Source: Micropruina sp.
GTDB lineage: Bacteria; Actinomycetota; Actinomycetes; Propionibacteriales; Propionibacteriaceae
Direction of reading: 5' to 3'
Assembly: GCA_016716635.1 (NCBI GenBank)
Contig: JADJVZ010000012.1
Span: 124,001-188,000 of the forward strand
Length of the DNA stretch: 64,000 bases
Shown: piece by piece, positions 7,166 to 16,986 of the stretch
Layout of the letters: every line of letters begins with the position of its first letter
Numbering within the stretch: position 1 is the first letter of the stretch
Program-made: the position numbers and the translations under genes
The notes under the pieces: generated by a model
The model's input: the letters and a program-made list of their open reading frames with translations, nothing else
What the model was told of the DNA's origin: nothing
Database searches by the model: none

Positions 7166-9625
7166 ATGCGTCGGTTTTCAGCTACTGGTGTGGCGTTGAC
7201 GTTGTGCTTTTCCGTGGGTGTGCTTTCGGTGCCGGTTGCGGGTGCTGCGCCGACCCCTGATCCCACACCAACGGCATCGGCCGGGTTGTCGGAGGATGCT
7301 GCGATGGCGCAGGCGAAGGCGTCGGGCAAGCCTGTTGAGGTGACCGCGAAGACTGATCCGTGGACGAAGGTGGTGGCGAACCCGGCGACGGGTCAGTTCG
7401 ATGCTGAGTTCAGTGCGATGGTGGCCCGGGTTTCGGACGGCAAGGGTGGCTGGCGGGCCCCGGATTCGTCGTTGGTTGTAGGGGCTGATGGCCAGTTGCA
7501 TGCGGTGGCGTCACGGGTTCCAGTCACTGTCTCTGCGGGTGGAACAACACCTTTGGTGTCCGTTGATGACACGCCGTCGACTGGTTTGGGCTTCGAGTGG
7601 CCTGCCACCCTCCCGGCACCCAAGGTGGAGGGGGACACCGCGACGTACGCGGAGGTGTATCCGGGGGTGGATTTGACGGTCAAGGTGTCTTCCGATTTGG
7701 TGTCCACCTTCTTGGTGGTGAAGGACGCCACAGCTGGGGGGAATCCGGTCCTCCAGAAGATCCCTTTGCGGGTCAAGACGAAGGGTGTGACGGCGTCGCC
7801 GGGCAAGAGCGGCGATGTGTCGTACGTTGCTTCCACTGGCCGCACAGCGTTCACGTTGACCACGCCAACGATGTGGGATTCCCATGGCAAGACACAGCCG
7901 TCCACTGCTTCTGCTAAGGCCCGGGTCGATCAGGCTGGGACCGCCCGGGTCAAGCCGGTCTCGATGGCGGTCTCTGGCAATGATGTGGTTTTTGGTGCCG
8001 ATCGGGCCATGTTGACCGATCCGACCACGGTCTACCCGGTTGTCATCGACCCGGACTTCACGGTGGGCCGTTCCTCGGCCGTGCGGATCACGAACAACTG
8101 GGTGCATGTGAATTACGGGGGTGATGATGGCCGGGTGGGGTACAGCGGAAACTGGGACCCGGCCAACGGCAGCTACCAGTCGGAGATGTACTACACGTTC
8201 GACATGGCTGGTATGCATGCGGCCTCGATCACCAAGGCGACGTTCACTCATTTAAATGTTCATTCGGTCCAAAGTAGCCCATGCGACTCTGCCAGCTATG
8301 GCCACCCCATTGAGGTGGGCGTCACCGGGGCGATTCCTTCGTCACCTTCTTGGTCGAACCGGCCGGCCTGGTGGGCTGCGCCGGTGGCTAACGGCTATGC
8401 GGTGGGCAACCAGAGCACCTGCCATCTTGCCGAATGGGAATCGTGGGAGTTGACCGGCAACATGAAGCAAAATTCGCCCGCAATGTCGTTTGGTGTGGTG
8501 ACGATCGGGATGCGGGGCGAGTCCAGCACCGACCAGTACAACTGGCGTCACTACGACAACGATTCCGGTCCGGTGTTGGCGGTCTCGTATTCCTTACCGA
8601 CGCCGACTGTGTCGGTGGTAAACCCGATCTTGTGGGACAACCAGGTCACTTACTACACCGCCACCGACCAACCCACATTCCAGGCGTCCTACAGCGGCTA
8701 CAGGTGCACCACGTGCGCTACGAGTGTGTTCACTGTGAAAGACGCCGCGGCGACGACGTTGTGGACGGGCAGCGTGTCGTCCTGGAGCGCTTCCTTAGTC
8801 GCGTCGACGACGATGGCCGGTAGCGTGAAACATTTGCTGGAAGGTCACCCGTACACGGTGACGGTGACCACCAGCGACGGCAGCGTAAGTACCACCTCGT
8901 CAGCGGTCACGATCTATTTCATGCCGACGCGTGCCGCCAGCATGCTCCTACCGGGCTCAAGCGGTGGCCTCCAATGGCTCAATCAGGGCAGCGTCGTGAA
9001 GACCCCGATCGCGGTGGCGGGAGTGTCCCAACTCAGCCTCAAGGTGACTTTGCCGCCGCTTGCGGACCCACAAGCAGCAGGATGTCCTGTTGGTAAGCCG
9101 CCGTGCCTACTCGCCCGCGTCAGTGTGGCCGGTCTCAGTGGCGGGCCCCAGTTCGTGAACTCACAGGTGGCTGCCCCCGGTGCGACCGTGACTGTCCCGT
9201 TGCCTGACGCCCCGAATGGCGTTGGTCTCGTGGCCACCGTGGTCATCCGGAACGTGTACACCGGGATCGAATCCGTACCGACCTCGGTGCCGTACCGCGG
9301 AGCACAAACGATCCCACCCAAGCCAACCTCAGTCACCAGCGACTACGGCAGCGCCCCCGATATGTACCGGATTGACGTTGTCGGTCCCGCCGATCCGACC
9401 ATCACGGCGTTCTGCTGGACCTTAACCGGCGCTCAAGGGCCTACCCAATTTGATCCGGCGACCTGCCGCCAGGTCACGGTCGCCGCCGACGGCACGCGGG
9501 TCGCCACCTTAACGGGTAGCGCTTTAGGCGCCTTGGGGCCACTCACGTACGTCTACGTGTGGAGCCTCAACGCGGTGACCGGTGAACCCTCCAGCACATT
9601 CGTTGCTGTGACGTTGCCGTTCTAA
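7166..9625 (+). CDS. Secreted DNRLRE-like protein, partner of the downstream Rhs
   Basis: This 819-residue protein has a signal peptide (MRRFSATGVALTLCFSVGVLSVPVAGAAPTP) and a proline/threonine linker. Residues about 290-470 form a DNRLRE/disaggregatase-like beta region (VRITNNWVHVNYGGDDGRVGYSG, SEMYYTFDMAG, ITKATFTHLNVHS, SWSNRPAWW). The rest is Ig-like. The ATG at 7166 is preceded by AGGTGG; a GTG at 7157 is also in frame. It lies 43 bases before the large Rhs gene, same strand. In many actinobacteria such proteins precede wall-associated Rhs proteins, so a role in export or surface display of the Rhs shell is likely but inferred. Confidence 0.75.
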   Translation: MRRFSATGVALTLCFSVGVLSVPVAGAAPTPDPTPTASAGLSEDAAMAQAKASGKPVEVTAKTDPWTKVVANPATGQFDAEFSAMVARVSDGKGGWRAPDSSLVVGADGQLHAVASRVPVTVSAGGTTPLVSVDDTPSTGLGFEWPATLPAPKVEGDTATYAEVYPGVDLTVKVSSDLVSTFLVVKDATAGGNPVLQKIPLRVKTKGVTASPGKSGDVSYVASTGRTAFTLTTPTMWDSHGKTQPSTASAKARVDQAGTARVKPVSMAVSGNDVVFGADRAMLTDPTTVYPVVIDPDFTVGRSSAVRITNNWVHVNYGGDDGRVGYSGNWDPANGSYQSEMYYTFDMAGMHAASITKATFTHLNVHSVQSSPCDSASYGHPIEVGVTGAIPSSPSWSNRPAWWAAPVANGYAVGNQSTCHLAEWESWELTGNMKQNSPAMSFGVVTIGMRGESSTDQYNWRHYDNDSGPVLAVSYSLPTPTVSVVNPILWDNQVTYYTATDQPTFQASYSGYRCTTCATSVFTVKDAAATTLWTGSVSSWSASLVASTTMAGSVKHLLEGHPYTVTVTTSDGSVSTTSSAVTIYFMPTRAASMLLPGSSGGLQWLNQGSVVKTPIAVAGVSQLSLKVTLPPLADPQAAGCPVGKPPCLLARVSVAGLSGGPQFVNSQVAAPGATVTVPLPDAPNGVGLVATVVIRNVYTGIESVPTSVPYRGAQTIPPKPTSVTSDYGSAPDMYRIDVVGPADPTITAFCWTLTGAQGPTQFDPATCRQVTVAADGTRVATLTGSALGALGPLTYVYVWSLNAVTGEPSSTFVAVTLPF

Positions 9626-9668
9626 CCTCCGCATTCCTTATTCGATTCTGTTTGGTTAGGTGTTTGGG

Positions 9669-12600
9669 ATGAAGTCATGGATTGCTCGCCGGGTCGCTAC
9701 TGGCGTGGCCTTGGCGTTGGTGGCAGGGGGACTGTCGACCGTGGGAACCCAGCCTGCGGTAGCGGCACCGAAGACCTGGTCGCTACCTACTCCGGATGAC
9801 CTACCGGACACCCCCGTTGCCACGGTCAAACCAGGCACCCCCAAGACGGTGACCGTGCCAACGTATGCCGTCACCACAGCGACGTGGCCGGAAGCCTCGG
9901 ACGACACGGTGACGTCTGTGGCCCGTGGCTCCAAGCCCGCGCAGGTGGGCAAGGGGCCGCTGCGGGTCGCTGCCGGAAGTGCCGCGTCCTCCGATCCAGG
10001 ATCTGTGCGGGCGCAGGTCCTGGCACAGGAGGCTACCCGTCCCCTGGTCGGGGCCGGTGTGGTGACCGCCGTTTCCGCGACTCCAGGGGCGCAGCTGGCG
10101 GTCACCATGGACTACTCCGGCTTCGCGACGGCTGGCGGGGCAGGGTTCGCGTCCCGGTTGCGGCTAGTGGGGCTCCCCGCGTGTGCGCTGACTACCCCGG
10201 ATCGTCCCGAGTGCCGCATCCAAACGGATCTCGGTTCGATTAACGATCCCAACGCGCACACCCTCACCGCACAGGTGACGATACCCACCACGGTGACGGG
10301 GTCAACGTTGATGTCGACCGCGCTGATGGCGGCGGTCGCTTCCTCGTCCAGTGCCAGCGGCGACTTCACCGCCACCTCATTATCGTCCTCATCCACCTGG
10401 GCCTCCGGGGGGCAAGGCGGAGCGTTCACCTGGTCCTATCCGTTACGAACCCCACCAGTGGCCGGAGGTCTAGCTCCAACGCTTCAAATCGGCTACTCCT
10501 CGGCGGTCGCGGACGGGCGAGTGTCGGCGACGAACAACCAGGCGTCTTGGTTGGGGGAAGGGTTCAGCCTCGGGGAGGCGTTTATCGAACGGCGTTATGG
10601 GTCGTGTTCCGACCAAGTCGGTACTCCTGGGGTCAACAACACCACCAAAACCGGTGACCTGTGTTGGGCCAGCGACGCCGCGAAGTCGAACAATCAAACC
10701 TTCGACAACGCCGTGTTGACGATGTCTGGCCACGCCGGGGAACTGGTGCGTGATGGCAACACCTCACTGTGGCGCTTGCGAGACGACGACGGAACCCGTG
10801 TCGAAAAGGTCAACAGCATCGGCGGCGACGAGTATTGGAAAGTGACCACCACCGACGGCACCCAATACTTCTTCGGGAAAGGCAAGGCAGATGGCGCCGC
10901 AGCCGCAGCAACGAACTCCCGCTGGTCGGTGCCGGTCGCGGGCAACAACGTGGGCGAGCCCGGCAACACGACCTCGTTCAGCACCTCGTTCACCAACCAG
11001 CCTTGGCGGTGGAACCTTGACTATGTGGTTTCCCCGCACGGTGACAGCCTCACCTACTACTACGCCAAGGAAACCAACCGTTACCTGAAGAACCTCACTG
11101 CCGACACCAGCTACGACCGCGGCGGGTACCTGACCCAAATCTCCTACGGGGAACGCCAAGGAGCCGAAGCCACCACACCACCCGCGAAAGTGACCTTCGC
11201 TGTCAAGGAACGGTGCTTGACCTCGGTGTCGGCCAGCTGCGAAACCGCAGCCCCCACCTCGACGACGACCTCTGCCTGGCCCGAGGTGCCCCTGGACCAG
11301 CTGTGCGATGGCAGCTACTGCCCGTCGGAGTCCACCTCGCCCACCTTCTTCACCCGCAAACGCCTCTCCCAGGTTGCCACCGCCATCACGACCGGCAGCG
11401 GCTACGACACCGTTGATACCTGGGACATGGCCGCCACCTACCCCGCACCCCTCGACGCATCGGTACCTGCCCTGTGGCTCGACACCATCACCCACACAGG
11501 ACGCGTCGGAACCCCCGTGACCATCCCGGCCGTGAAGCTCACCCCCGCACTACTGTCGAACCGCGTCACCGGCCTCACCACCGGCGTGCCCCTCACCAGA
11601 CCCCGACTGACCATCGTCACCACCGAAGGCGGGGGACAACTGCAGGTCAGCTACCTGTCCTCAGACTGCAGCGCGGACACGGTTGCGAACCTGACCCCGG
11701 CCACCAACACCAGCCGCTGCTACCCGTCCTACTTCTCTGACAACGGAGCCACTCCCACCCTGAACTGGTTCAACAAGTTCTTGGTCATGTCGGTCAACGC
11801 GCAGGACTATTCCCAGCAGGTGAATGATCTGGGCACCAGCCAACCCAACGGCAACCCCTCCACCCTCACCAGCTACACCTACTCCAACTTCGGCTGGCGA
11901 TACGACGACTCGATCCTCACCCCCACCAAGAACCAAACGTGGAACCAATGGCGCGGAGCGCAAAGCGTCACCACCGTCACCGGGTTCGGCCTCAATCACT
12001 TCGACGTCATCGACCCCCAAACCGTCACAAGAAGCCTGTACTTCCAAGGCCTCGACGGTGACAAGAACGGCAGCGGCGGTGTGAAGGCGATCAACATCAC
12101 CGACAGCACCAACACGCCTTGGCGCGACGACAACCAACTCGCGGGCCTCGTCCGCGAATCTCGGACCCTCACCGGCCCCACCGGCAGCGAAGACAACGGC
12201 ACCATCACCGACCCCATAAGCAGCCAAACCGTCACCGACGGCCACGTGAAGGCCTACATGGTCGCCACCGCCCAAACCCGTAGCCGCCAAACCATCGCCA
12301 ACGGCGCCACCCGCACCGTCACCACCAAGAACACCTACGACAACTACGGCCGCCTCACCGAAACCGAAGACACCGGCGACAACGCCATCACCGGCGACGA
12401 AACCTGCACCCGCACCAGCTACGCCACCAACACCACCGCCTGGATCCTCGACACCGTCGCCGAACAAACCGTGATGCCCACCACGTGCGCCACAGCCGTC
12501 GACTCTAACCAGGTCAACATCTGGGCCCAGCACTTCTACGACAACAGCACCACCCTGGGAGCAGCCCCCACCCGCGGCCTCGCGACTCTCACCAAAACCT

Positions 12601-15600
12601 GGAGCGGGTCCGGAACCAACCGGCAGTGGGCGACCACCAGCGCCACCTACGACCAACACGGCCGCACGCTAGCGGGCACCGACCCCCTTGGGCACACGAC
12701 GACCACCAGCTACACCCCCACCACCGGCTCACCCGTCACGGGCATCACCGTCACTACGCCCGACCCGGACGGATCAGGCCCGGGGACACCCTTGGTCACG
12801 AGCACCACCATCGACCCCCACTGGGGTACCAACGTTAAACAAACTCAGCCTGGGAACCTCACCTCCCAAGCCAGCCTGGACGCCCTCGGGCGGGTCGTAA
12901 GCGTGTGGAGCCCGGGGCGGGCCACAACTCTGCCCGCCACAGCCAAATACACCTATAGCGTCAACCCGTCTGGTACGAACACCTCCTGGGTCCAAACGGA
13001 CACCCTCAAGGCTGATGGCACCAGCTATCTGACCAGTTACAGCATCACCGATTCACTGTTCCGGCCCCGCGTCACCCAAACCCCCGCCCAGAACGGAACA
13101 GGGCGCATCGTCACCGAACAGCGATATGACGACCGCGGCCTGGTCAGCGAGACCACCCTGTTGAACAACTCGGCAGCGCCCAACAGTCAGATCGTCGAAC
13201 CGATCCTGAGCCACGCTGCTCAAAGCACCAGCACCACGTACGACTACGCCAGCCGCCCCCTCGTTACGACCACCTACCAGATGGGTGTCGAGCTCTGGCA
13301 CACCGCCGTTACCTACACCAACGACACCACCACCGTGACACCGCCCGCCGGGGGGGTCCCCACCAAGACCGTCACCGACATCCATGGCCGCACCACTCAG
13401 CTGATCCAGAACCCGGCCACCAGCGCCACCACCACCACCTACAGCTACGACACCACGGGGAACCTCACCACCATGAAGGACCCCAAGAACAATCTGTGGA
13501 CCTATACCTATGACCTCCAGGGCCACCAGATCACTAGCGGCGACCCCGACAAAGGGCTATCCACGACCACCTTCGATCTAGCTGGCAACCCAATTTCGAC
13601 CACCGATGCTCGCGGGCAAGGCATCAAGACGGTCTACGACAACCTGAACCGGGTCACTCAGACGACCGACCTGGCCAATACCCCCCTCACCGCCACCACG
13701 TACGACACCGTGACGCCCGGCAAGGCCACCAGCAGCGTCCGTTACCTCCCGGGTGGCACCCAACTGACCAGCCAGGTCAACAGTTACGACACCGCCGGAC
13801 GGCCCACCTCCGCGACCACCACTATTCCCACCGTGACCGGGCTCATCCCGGCACAACTCGCCGGCAACTACACCACGACCACCAATTACAACCCCGACGG
13901 CAGCATCAACACTGTCGGCCTGCCAATCACCGGCCCCCTCCCCGCCGAAACGCTCAGCTACACCTACAACACGATGAACCTGCCGTATTCGCTCACGGGC
14001 GCGCTGAGCGGCCCCCCGACCGGCTACGTCACAAAAACCAACTACAACTCCTTGGGGCAAATCAGCGGCCTGTACCTGAACAGCATCACCGGGCAACTTA
14101 TCGGGCAAACGTACGCCTACTCAGGGGGCACTAACCGCCTCATCGGGATCAACAACGGATTGCAAAACGGCGGAGTCCTCGAAACCGACACCCTCACCTA
14201 CGACAACGCCGGCAACATCACCAAACTCGCAGGCACCGGAAAGATCGGAACCGACACCCAATGCTTCACCTACGACAACCAACAACAACTCACCGAAGCC
14301 TGGACCCCCACCACCGGTGACTGCACCGCCACCAAAACCCAAACCACCCTCGCCGGCCCAGCCCCCTACTGGAACAGCTGGACCACCGACACCATCGGCA
14401 ACACCCCCAGCCGCACCGACCGAACCACCGCCACAGCAACCACCTACACCTACACGTACCCAGCGAACGGCACGAGTCGACCCCACTTCCCCACCCAACT
14501 AGCCGCCACCGGCACAACCCCCGCCACCACGAGTTACACCGCGGACGCTGCCGGTAACACCCTCACCCGCACCATCGCCGGCCAAACCCAAAACTTCACC
14601 TGGAACACCGAAGGCAAACTCGACACCGTCACTAACGGAGCCACACTTCTCGAAAAGAACATCTACGACGCCAGCGGCAACCGGATCCTGCGAACCGACC
14701 AAACCGGCACCACCCTCACCATCGCCAACACCGACCTCAAACTCGACACCGTCGGAGTGGTGACTGCCACGCGGCAATACACCTGGGCCGGACACACCAT
14801 CGCCCAACGCACCGGTACCACCAACGACACCCTCACCTACCAACTCGTCGACGCCCAAGGCACCCCCCACTTCCAAATCAACGCCGCCACCAGCGCGTAC
14901 CAAACCCAATGGCAAACCCCCTACGGCGCCCCTCGCAACACCCCCACCCCCTGGACCGGACAACACGGCTTCCTCAACGGCATCAAAGACACCACCCTCG
15001 GCTACACCCACCTCGGCGCCCGCGAATACGACCCCACACTCCAGCGGTTCATTACAGTGGACCCTGTGCAGGACACCACCGTCCCTTTGCAGTGGAATGC
15101 ATACACCTATTGCGAAAACAGCCCGATCACCCACAGCGACCCAACAGGCCTGATCGACAAAGTCAGCGAATCGAACACCTGGGACGACTCGGACAAGGAG
15201 TGGAACTCCAGCAATTCCGCCGTCACCTATTCGAAGAAGAACTACATCGCCAAGCACGGGGCGTTCTGGTCCGCGTGGAAGCCTCCTGTTAAGTCCAAGG
15301 GCGGTCTGCGATCCGTGGGGCGTGGTCAAAACGTGGACGAGGATTCACCAACCAGGCCGGACTCATCGACATACAAGTTCCAAATGAGTCTTGACTTTAC
15401 GACAATGCGAATGAATTGCGACGTGATGACACTCAATGAACATTTCGTGAACGATGTTGAGGACAGCAATGGGAATCTCCTCAAGGCGTATGCGAGATTC
15501 TTGATGTGGTTCAAGGGCATGAATCAACCTGGTGGGGCATGGGATTCGAAGGCTCACTACGTTGGCTGGCTCCATGGAGGCACTGAAGGTAAGTTAGCGG

Positions 15601-15920
15601 ATGATTCAACGTACTCAAGCCTGACAACCAAGAATGGGCGACACGTATTATTTAACTACGACGTTTGGGGTAATATGGAATACGGATACAATGCAGCAAA
15701 CATGGGCCTTTCGGTGGAGCAGGCAATTGCCATTCCGAAGCTACTGGGACAGGCGCAGGGTGGAGTCGATGACCCGGGGGACGATGTTTCGATCCGCATC
15801 GGCTATGACGCATACAAGGCGCACCCGGTCGGGATTACATCGGCCCAACTGCAAGAAATTATGGAGGCGCAAATCGACAACCCGATATGGAACTCCTCCG
15901 GAAGGGTCCAGGTTAAATGA
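9669..15920 (+). CDS. Large secreted Rhs/YD-repeat protein with C-terminal type-44-like toxin domain
   Basis: About 2083 residues. A signal peptide (IARRVATGVALALVAGGLSTVGTQPAVAA) is followed by an SpvB/TcdB-like opening region (GAFTWSYPLRTPPVAGGLAPTLQIGYSS), many YD repeats, and an Rhs core ending YDPTLQRFITVDP and HSDPTG near residue 1825. The last 258 residues are a variable tip: GAWDSKAHYVGWLHGG, FNYDVWGNMEYGYNAANMG, a GVDDPGDDVSIRIGYDAY stretch. This pattern resembles polymorphic toxin type 44. The tip DNA (about 15150-15920) is clearly richer in A+T than the YD region, as is usual for exchanged toxin cassettes. Its stop overlaps the next gene (ATGA). A GTG at 9660 is an alternative start. 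Confidence 0.85.
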   Translation: MKSWIARRVATGVALALVAGGLSTVGTQPAVAAPKTWSLPTPDDLPDTPVATVKPGTPKTVTVPTYAVTTATWPEASDDTVTSVARGSKPAQVGKGPLRVAAGSAASSDPGSVRAQVLAQEATRPLVGAGVVTAVSATPGAQLAVTMDYSGFATAGGAGFASRLRLVGLPACALTTPDRPECRIQTDLGSINDPNAHTLTAQVTIPTTVTGSTLMSTALMAAVASSSSASGDFTATSLSSSSTWASGGQGGAFTWSYPLRTPPVAGGLAPTLQIGYSSAVADGRVSATNNQASWLGEGFSLGEAFIERRYGSCSDQVGTPGVNNTTKTGDLCWASDAAKSNNQTFDNAVLTMSGHAGELVRDGNTSLWRLRDDDGTRVEKVNSIGGDEYWKVTTTDGTQYFFGKGKADGAAAAATNSRWSVPVAGNNVGEPGNTTSFSTSFTNQPWRWNLDYVVSPHGDSLTYYYAKETNRYLKNLTADTSYDRGGYLTQISYGERQGAEATTPPAKVTFAVKERCLTSVSASCETAAPTSTTTSAWPEVPLDQLCDGSYCPSESTSPTFFTRKRLSQVATAITTGSGYDTVDTWDMAATYPAPLDASVPALWLDTITHTGRVGTPVTIPAVKLTPALLSNRVTGLTTGVPLTRPRLTIVTTEGGGQLQVSYLSSDCSADTVANLTPATNTSRCYPSYFSDNGATPTLNWFNKFLVMSVNAQDYSQQVNDLGTSQPNGNPSTLTSYTYSNFGWRYDDSILTPTKNQTWNQWRGAQSVTTVTGFGLNHFDVIDPQTVTRSLYFQGLDGDKNGSGGVKAINITDSTNTPWRDDNQLAGLVRESRTLTGPTGSEDNGTITDPISSQTVTDGHVKAYMVATAQTRSRQTIANGATRTVTTKNTYDNYGRLTETEDTGDNAITGDETCTRTSYATNTTAWILDTVAEQTVMPTTCATAVDSNQVNIWAQHFYDNSTTLGAAPTRGLATLTKTWSGSGTNRQWATTSATYDQHGRTLAGTDPLGHTTTTSYTPTTGSPVTGITVTTPDPDGSGPGTPLVTSTTIDPHWGTNVKQTQPGNLTSQASLDALGRVVSVWSPGRATTLPATAKYTYSVNPSGTNTSWVQTDTLKADGTSYLTSYSITDSLFRPRVTQTPAQNGTGRIVTEQRYDDRGLVSETTLLNNSAAPNSQIVEPILSHAAQSTSTTYDYASRPLVTTTYQMGVELWHTAVTYTNDTTTVTPPAGGVPTKTVTDIHGRTTQLIQNPATSATTTTYSYDTTGNLTTMKDPKNNLWTYTYDLQGHQITSGDPDKGLSTTTFDLAGNPISTTDARGQGIKTVYDNLNRVTQTTDLANTPLTATTYDTVTPGKATSSVRYLPGGTQLTSQVNSYDTAGRPTSATTTIPTVTGLIPAQLAGNYTTTTNYNPDGSINTVGLPITGPLPAETLSYTYNTMNLPYSLTGALSGPPTGYVTKTNYNSLGQISGLYLNSITGQLIGQTYAYSGGTNRLIGINNGLQNGGVLETDTLTYDNAGNITKLAGTGKIGTDTQCFTYDNQQQLTEAWTPTTGDCTATKTQTTLAGPAPYWNSWTTDTIGNTPSRTDRTTATATTYTYTYPANGTSRPHFPTQLAATGTTPATTSYTADAAGNTLTRTIAGQTQNFTWNTEGKLDTVTNGATLLEKNIYDASGNRILRTDQTGTTLTIANTDLKLDTVGVVTATRQYTWAGHTIAQRTGTTNDTLTYQLVDAQGTPHFQINAATSAYQTQWQTPYGAPRNTPTPWTGQHGFLNGIKDTTLGYTHLGAREYDPTLQRFITVDPVQDTTVPLQWNAYTYCENSPITHSDPTGLIDKVSESNTWDDSDKEWNSSNSAVTYSKKNYIAKHGAFWSAWKPPVKSKGGLRSVGRGQNVDEDSPTRPDSSTYKFQMSLDFTTMRMNCDVMTLNEHFVNDVEDSNGNLLKAYARFLMWFKGMNQPGGAWDSKAHYVGWLHGGTEGKLADDSTYSSLTTKNGRHVLFNYDVWGNMEYGYNAANMGLSVEQAIAIPKLLGQAQGGVDDPGDDVSIRIGYDAYKAHPVGITSAQLQEIMEAQIDNPIWNSSGRVQVK

Positions 15921-16489
15921 TTCAGCCTTTGCGCGGTTGGGTGGCCCTTGCGGCGGCGTTGTTGTTGCAGGCTTGCTCGCCACTCGCACCGACGATTGAA
16001 GATCATCCGCTTCCGCCACACTATGCCGCGGATTGGTCCTCGAAGAATGGGATGCCCTTCCCTTCGGCTGGCCAATGGGGTCCGGGCTCGACCTGTTTTG
16101 CGCTCAAAGGACCCATTTGTGCAGGGGGGACGTACAACTCCCGTTGGCACGAGTCCATAATTCGAGTCGAGAATGTCACCTATGTCACACTCGCGGACGC
16201 CGAATCTGCTTGGGAGGCGCAGCGCCCGAGTGTCCAGCCAAGCATCATGCAGATCAATCGAGAGCTTGAATGGTCGAAGCCCTGGGTGAGTGCGACTTCA
16301 GATCAGGGAGAGATTGTGGGGTTTGACTGCCGCGATAGTGAGTGTCGAAGTTGGGTTTGGGTTGCGCGCAAGGACCGTACCGTGAGGGGGCTACGCGTGA
16401 ATATCATTTGTTTGGAGAGTGACTGCGATAATCGCATTCCGATTGCTGGGTTTAGGAACCTGGTAGAGCCCCTAAGGTTTATGACTTAG
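15917..16489 (+). CDS. Predicted lipoprotein, candidate immunity protein of the Rhs toxin
   Basis: This 190-residue protein starts at an ATG that overlaps the Rhs stop codon (ATGA), so the two are translationally coupled. The N-terminus is a lipoprotein signal (WVALAAALLLQAC, lipobox LLQAC, lipid Cys at residue 20). The mature part has cysteine pairs (STCFALKGPICAGG, GFDCRDSECRSW, IICLESDC) that could form disulfides outside the membrane. No known family is recognised. Position, coupling and low GC suggest a surface-anchored immunity protein against an incoming type-44-like toxin. The role is inferred, not shown. Confidence 0.7.
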   Translation: MIQPLRGWVALAAALLLQACSPLAPTIEDHPLPPHYAADWSSKNGMPFPSAGQWGPGSTCFALKGPICAGGTYNSRWHESIIRVENVTYVTLADAESAWEAQRPSVQPSIMQINRELEWSKPWVSATSDQGEIVGFDCRDSECRSWVWVARKDRTVRGLRVNIICLESDCDNRIPIAGFRNLVEPLRFMT

Positions 16490-16492
16490 CCA

Positions 16493-16590
16493 ACAGCGAG
16501 GTGTTCCTAGTGGTCTCGAAGAACCCGTTACGTCGTTCGACCACACCCTTGGACTCCGGGTCGTGGAGGGTGTCAGATCGTTTGTGTAAC
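16493..16590 (-). pseudogene. Short transposase remnant (integrase-core type)
   Basis: On the minus strand one frame reads HDPESKGVVERRNGFFETTR and continues to a TAA. This matches the region around the catalytic Glu of rve-type transposases of the IS21-like kind (KGVVERRNGFFET). Both ends are lost, and IS-B begins a few bases away at 16609. It is a relic left by earlier mobile-element turnover. The family assignment rests on this short motif only. Confidence 0.4.
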
Positions 16591-16659
16591 CCGACTTTTA
16601 TCAATTAGTGAATCGCCCCGGTGTTTCCGGAGACTTGAAACCTTGGGAAGGTTGGAGTC

Positions 16660-16986
16660 ATGCCAGGGAACACGAGCAAGAGGTATCCGGACGAGTTGAA
16701 GACTCGGGCGGTGAGGATGTATCACGAGTGTCGGCCTGATCAGGGCACGGACTGGGCCGCGATGCGGCATGTGGCGGGCTTGTTGGGGATTTCCACCGCT
16801 GAGACGCTGCGGAAGTGGGTGCGTCAGGATCAGGTTGATCAGGGGACACGGCCGGGGGTGTCGAGTGAGGAATCGGCTGAGCTGAAACGGTTGAAGCGGG
16901 AGAATGCTGAACTGAAGCGCGCGAACGCGATTTTGAAGGCGGCTTCGGCTTTCTTCGCGGCCGAGCTCGACCGGCCAGGGCTGTGA
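16660..16986 (+). CDS. IS3-family transposase OrfA (IS-B)
   Basis: This 108-residue protein has a helix-turn-helix (KRYPDELKTRAVRMYHE, AAMRHVAGLLGISTAETLRKWVRQ) followed by a leucine-zipper segment (SAELKRLKRENAELKRANAILKAASAFFAAEL), the usual OrfA layout for the IS3/IS51 group. A GAAGG ribosome binding site precedes the ATG. The stop overlaps the GTG start of orfB by four bases. Confidence 0.9.
   Translation: MPGNTSKRYPDELKTRAVRMYHECRPDQGTDWAAMRHVAGLLGISTAETLRKWVRQDQVDQGTRPGVSSEESAELKRLKRENAELKRANAILKAASAFFAAELDRPGL

Noticed and set aside
11661..12659. 332-residue minus-strand ORF inside the Rhs gene
   Set aside because: Gly/Val-rich shadow of the Thr-rich YD-repeat coding strand.
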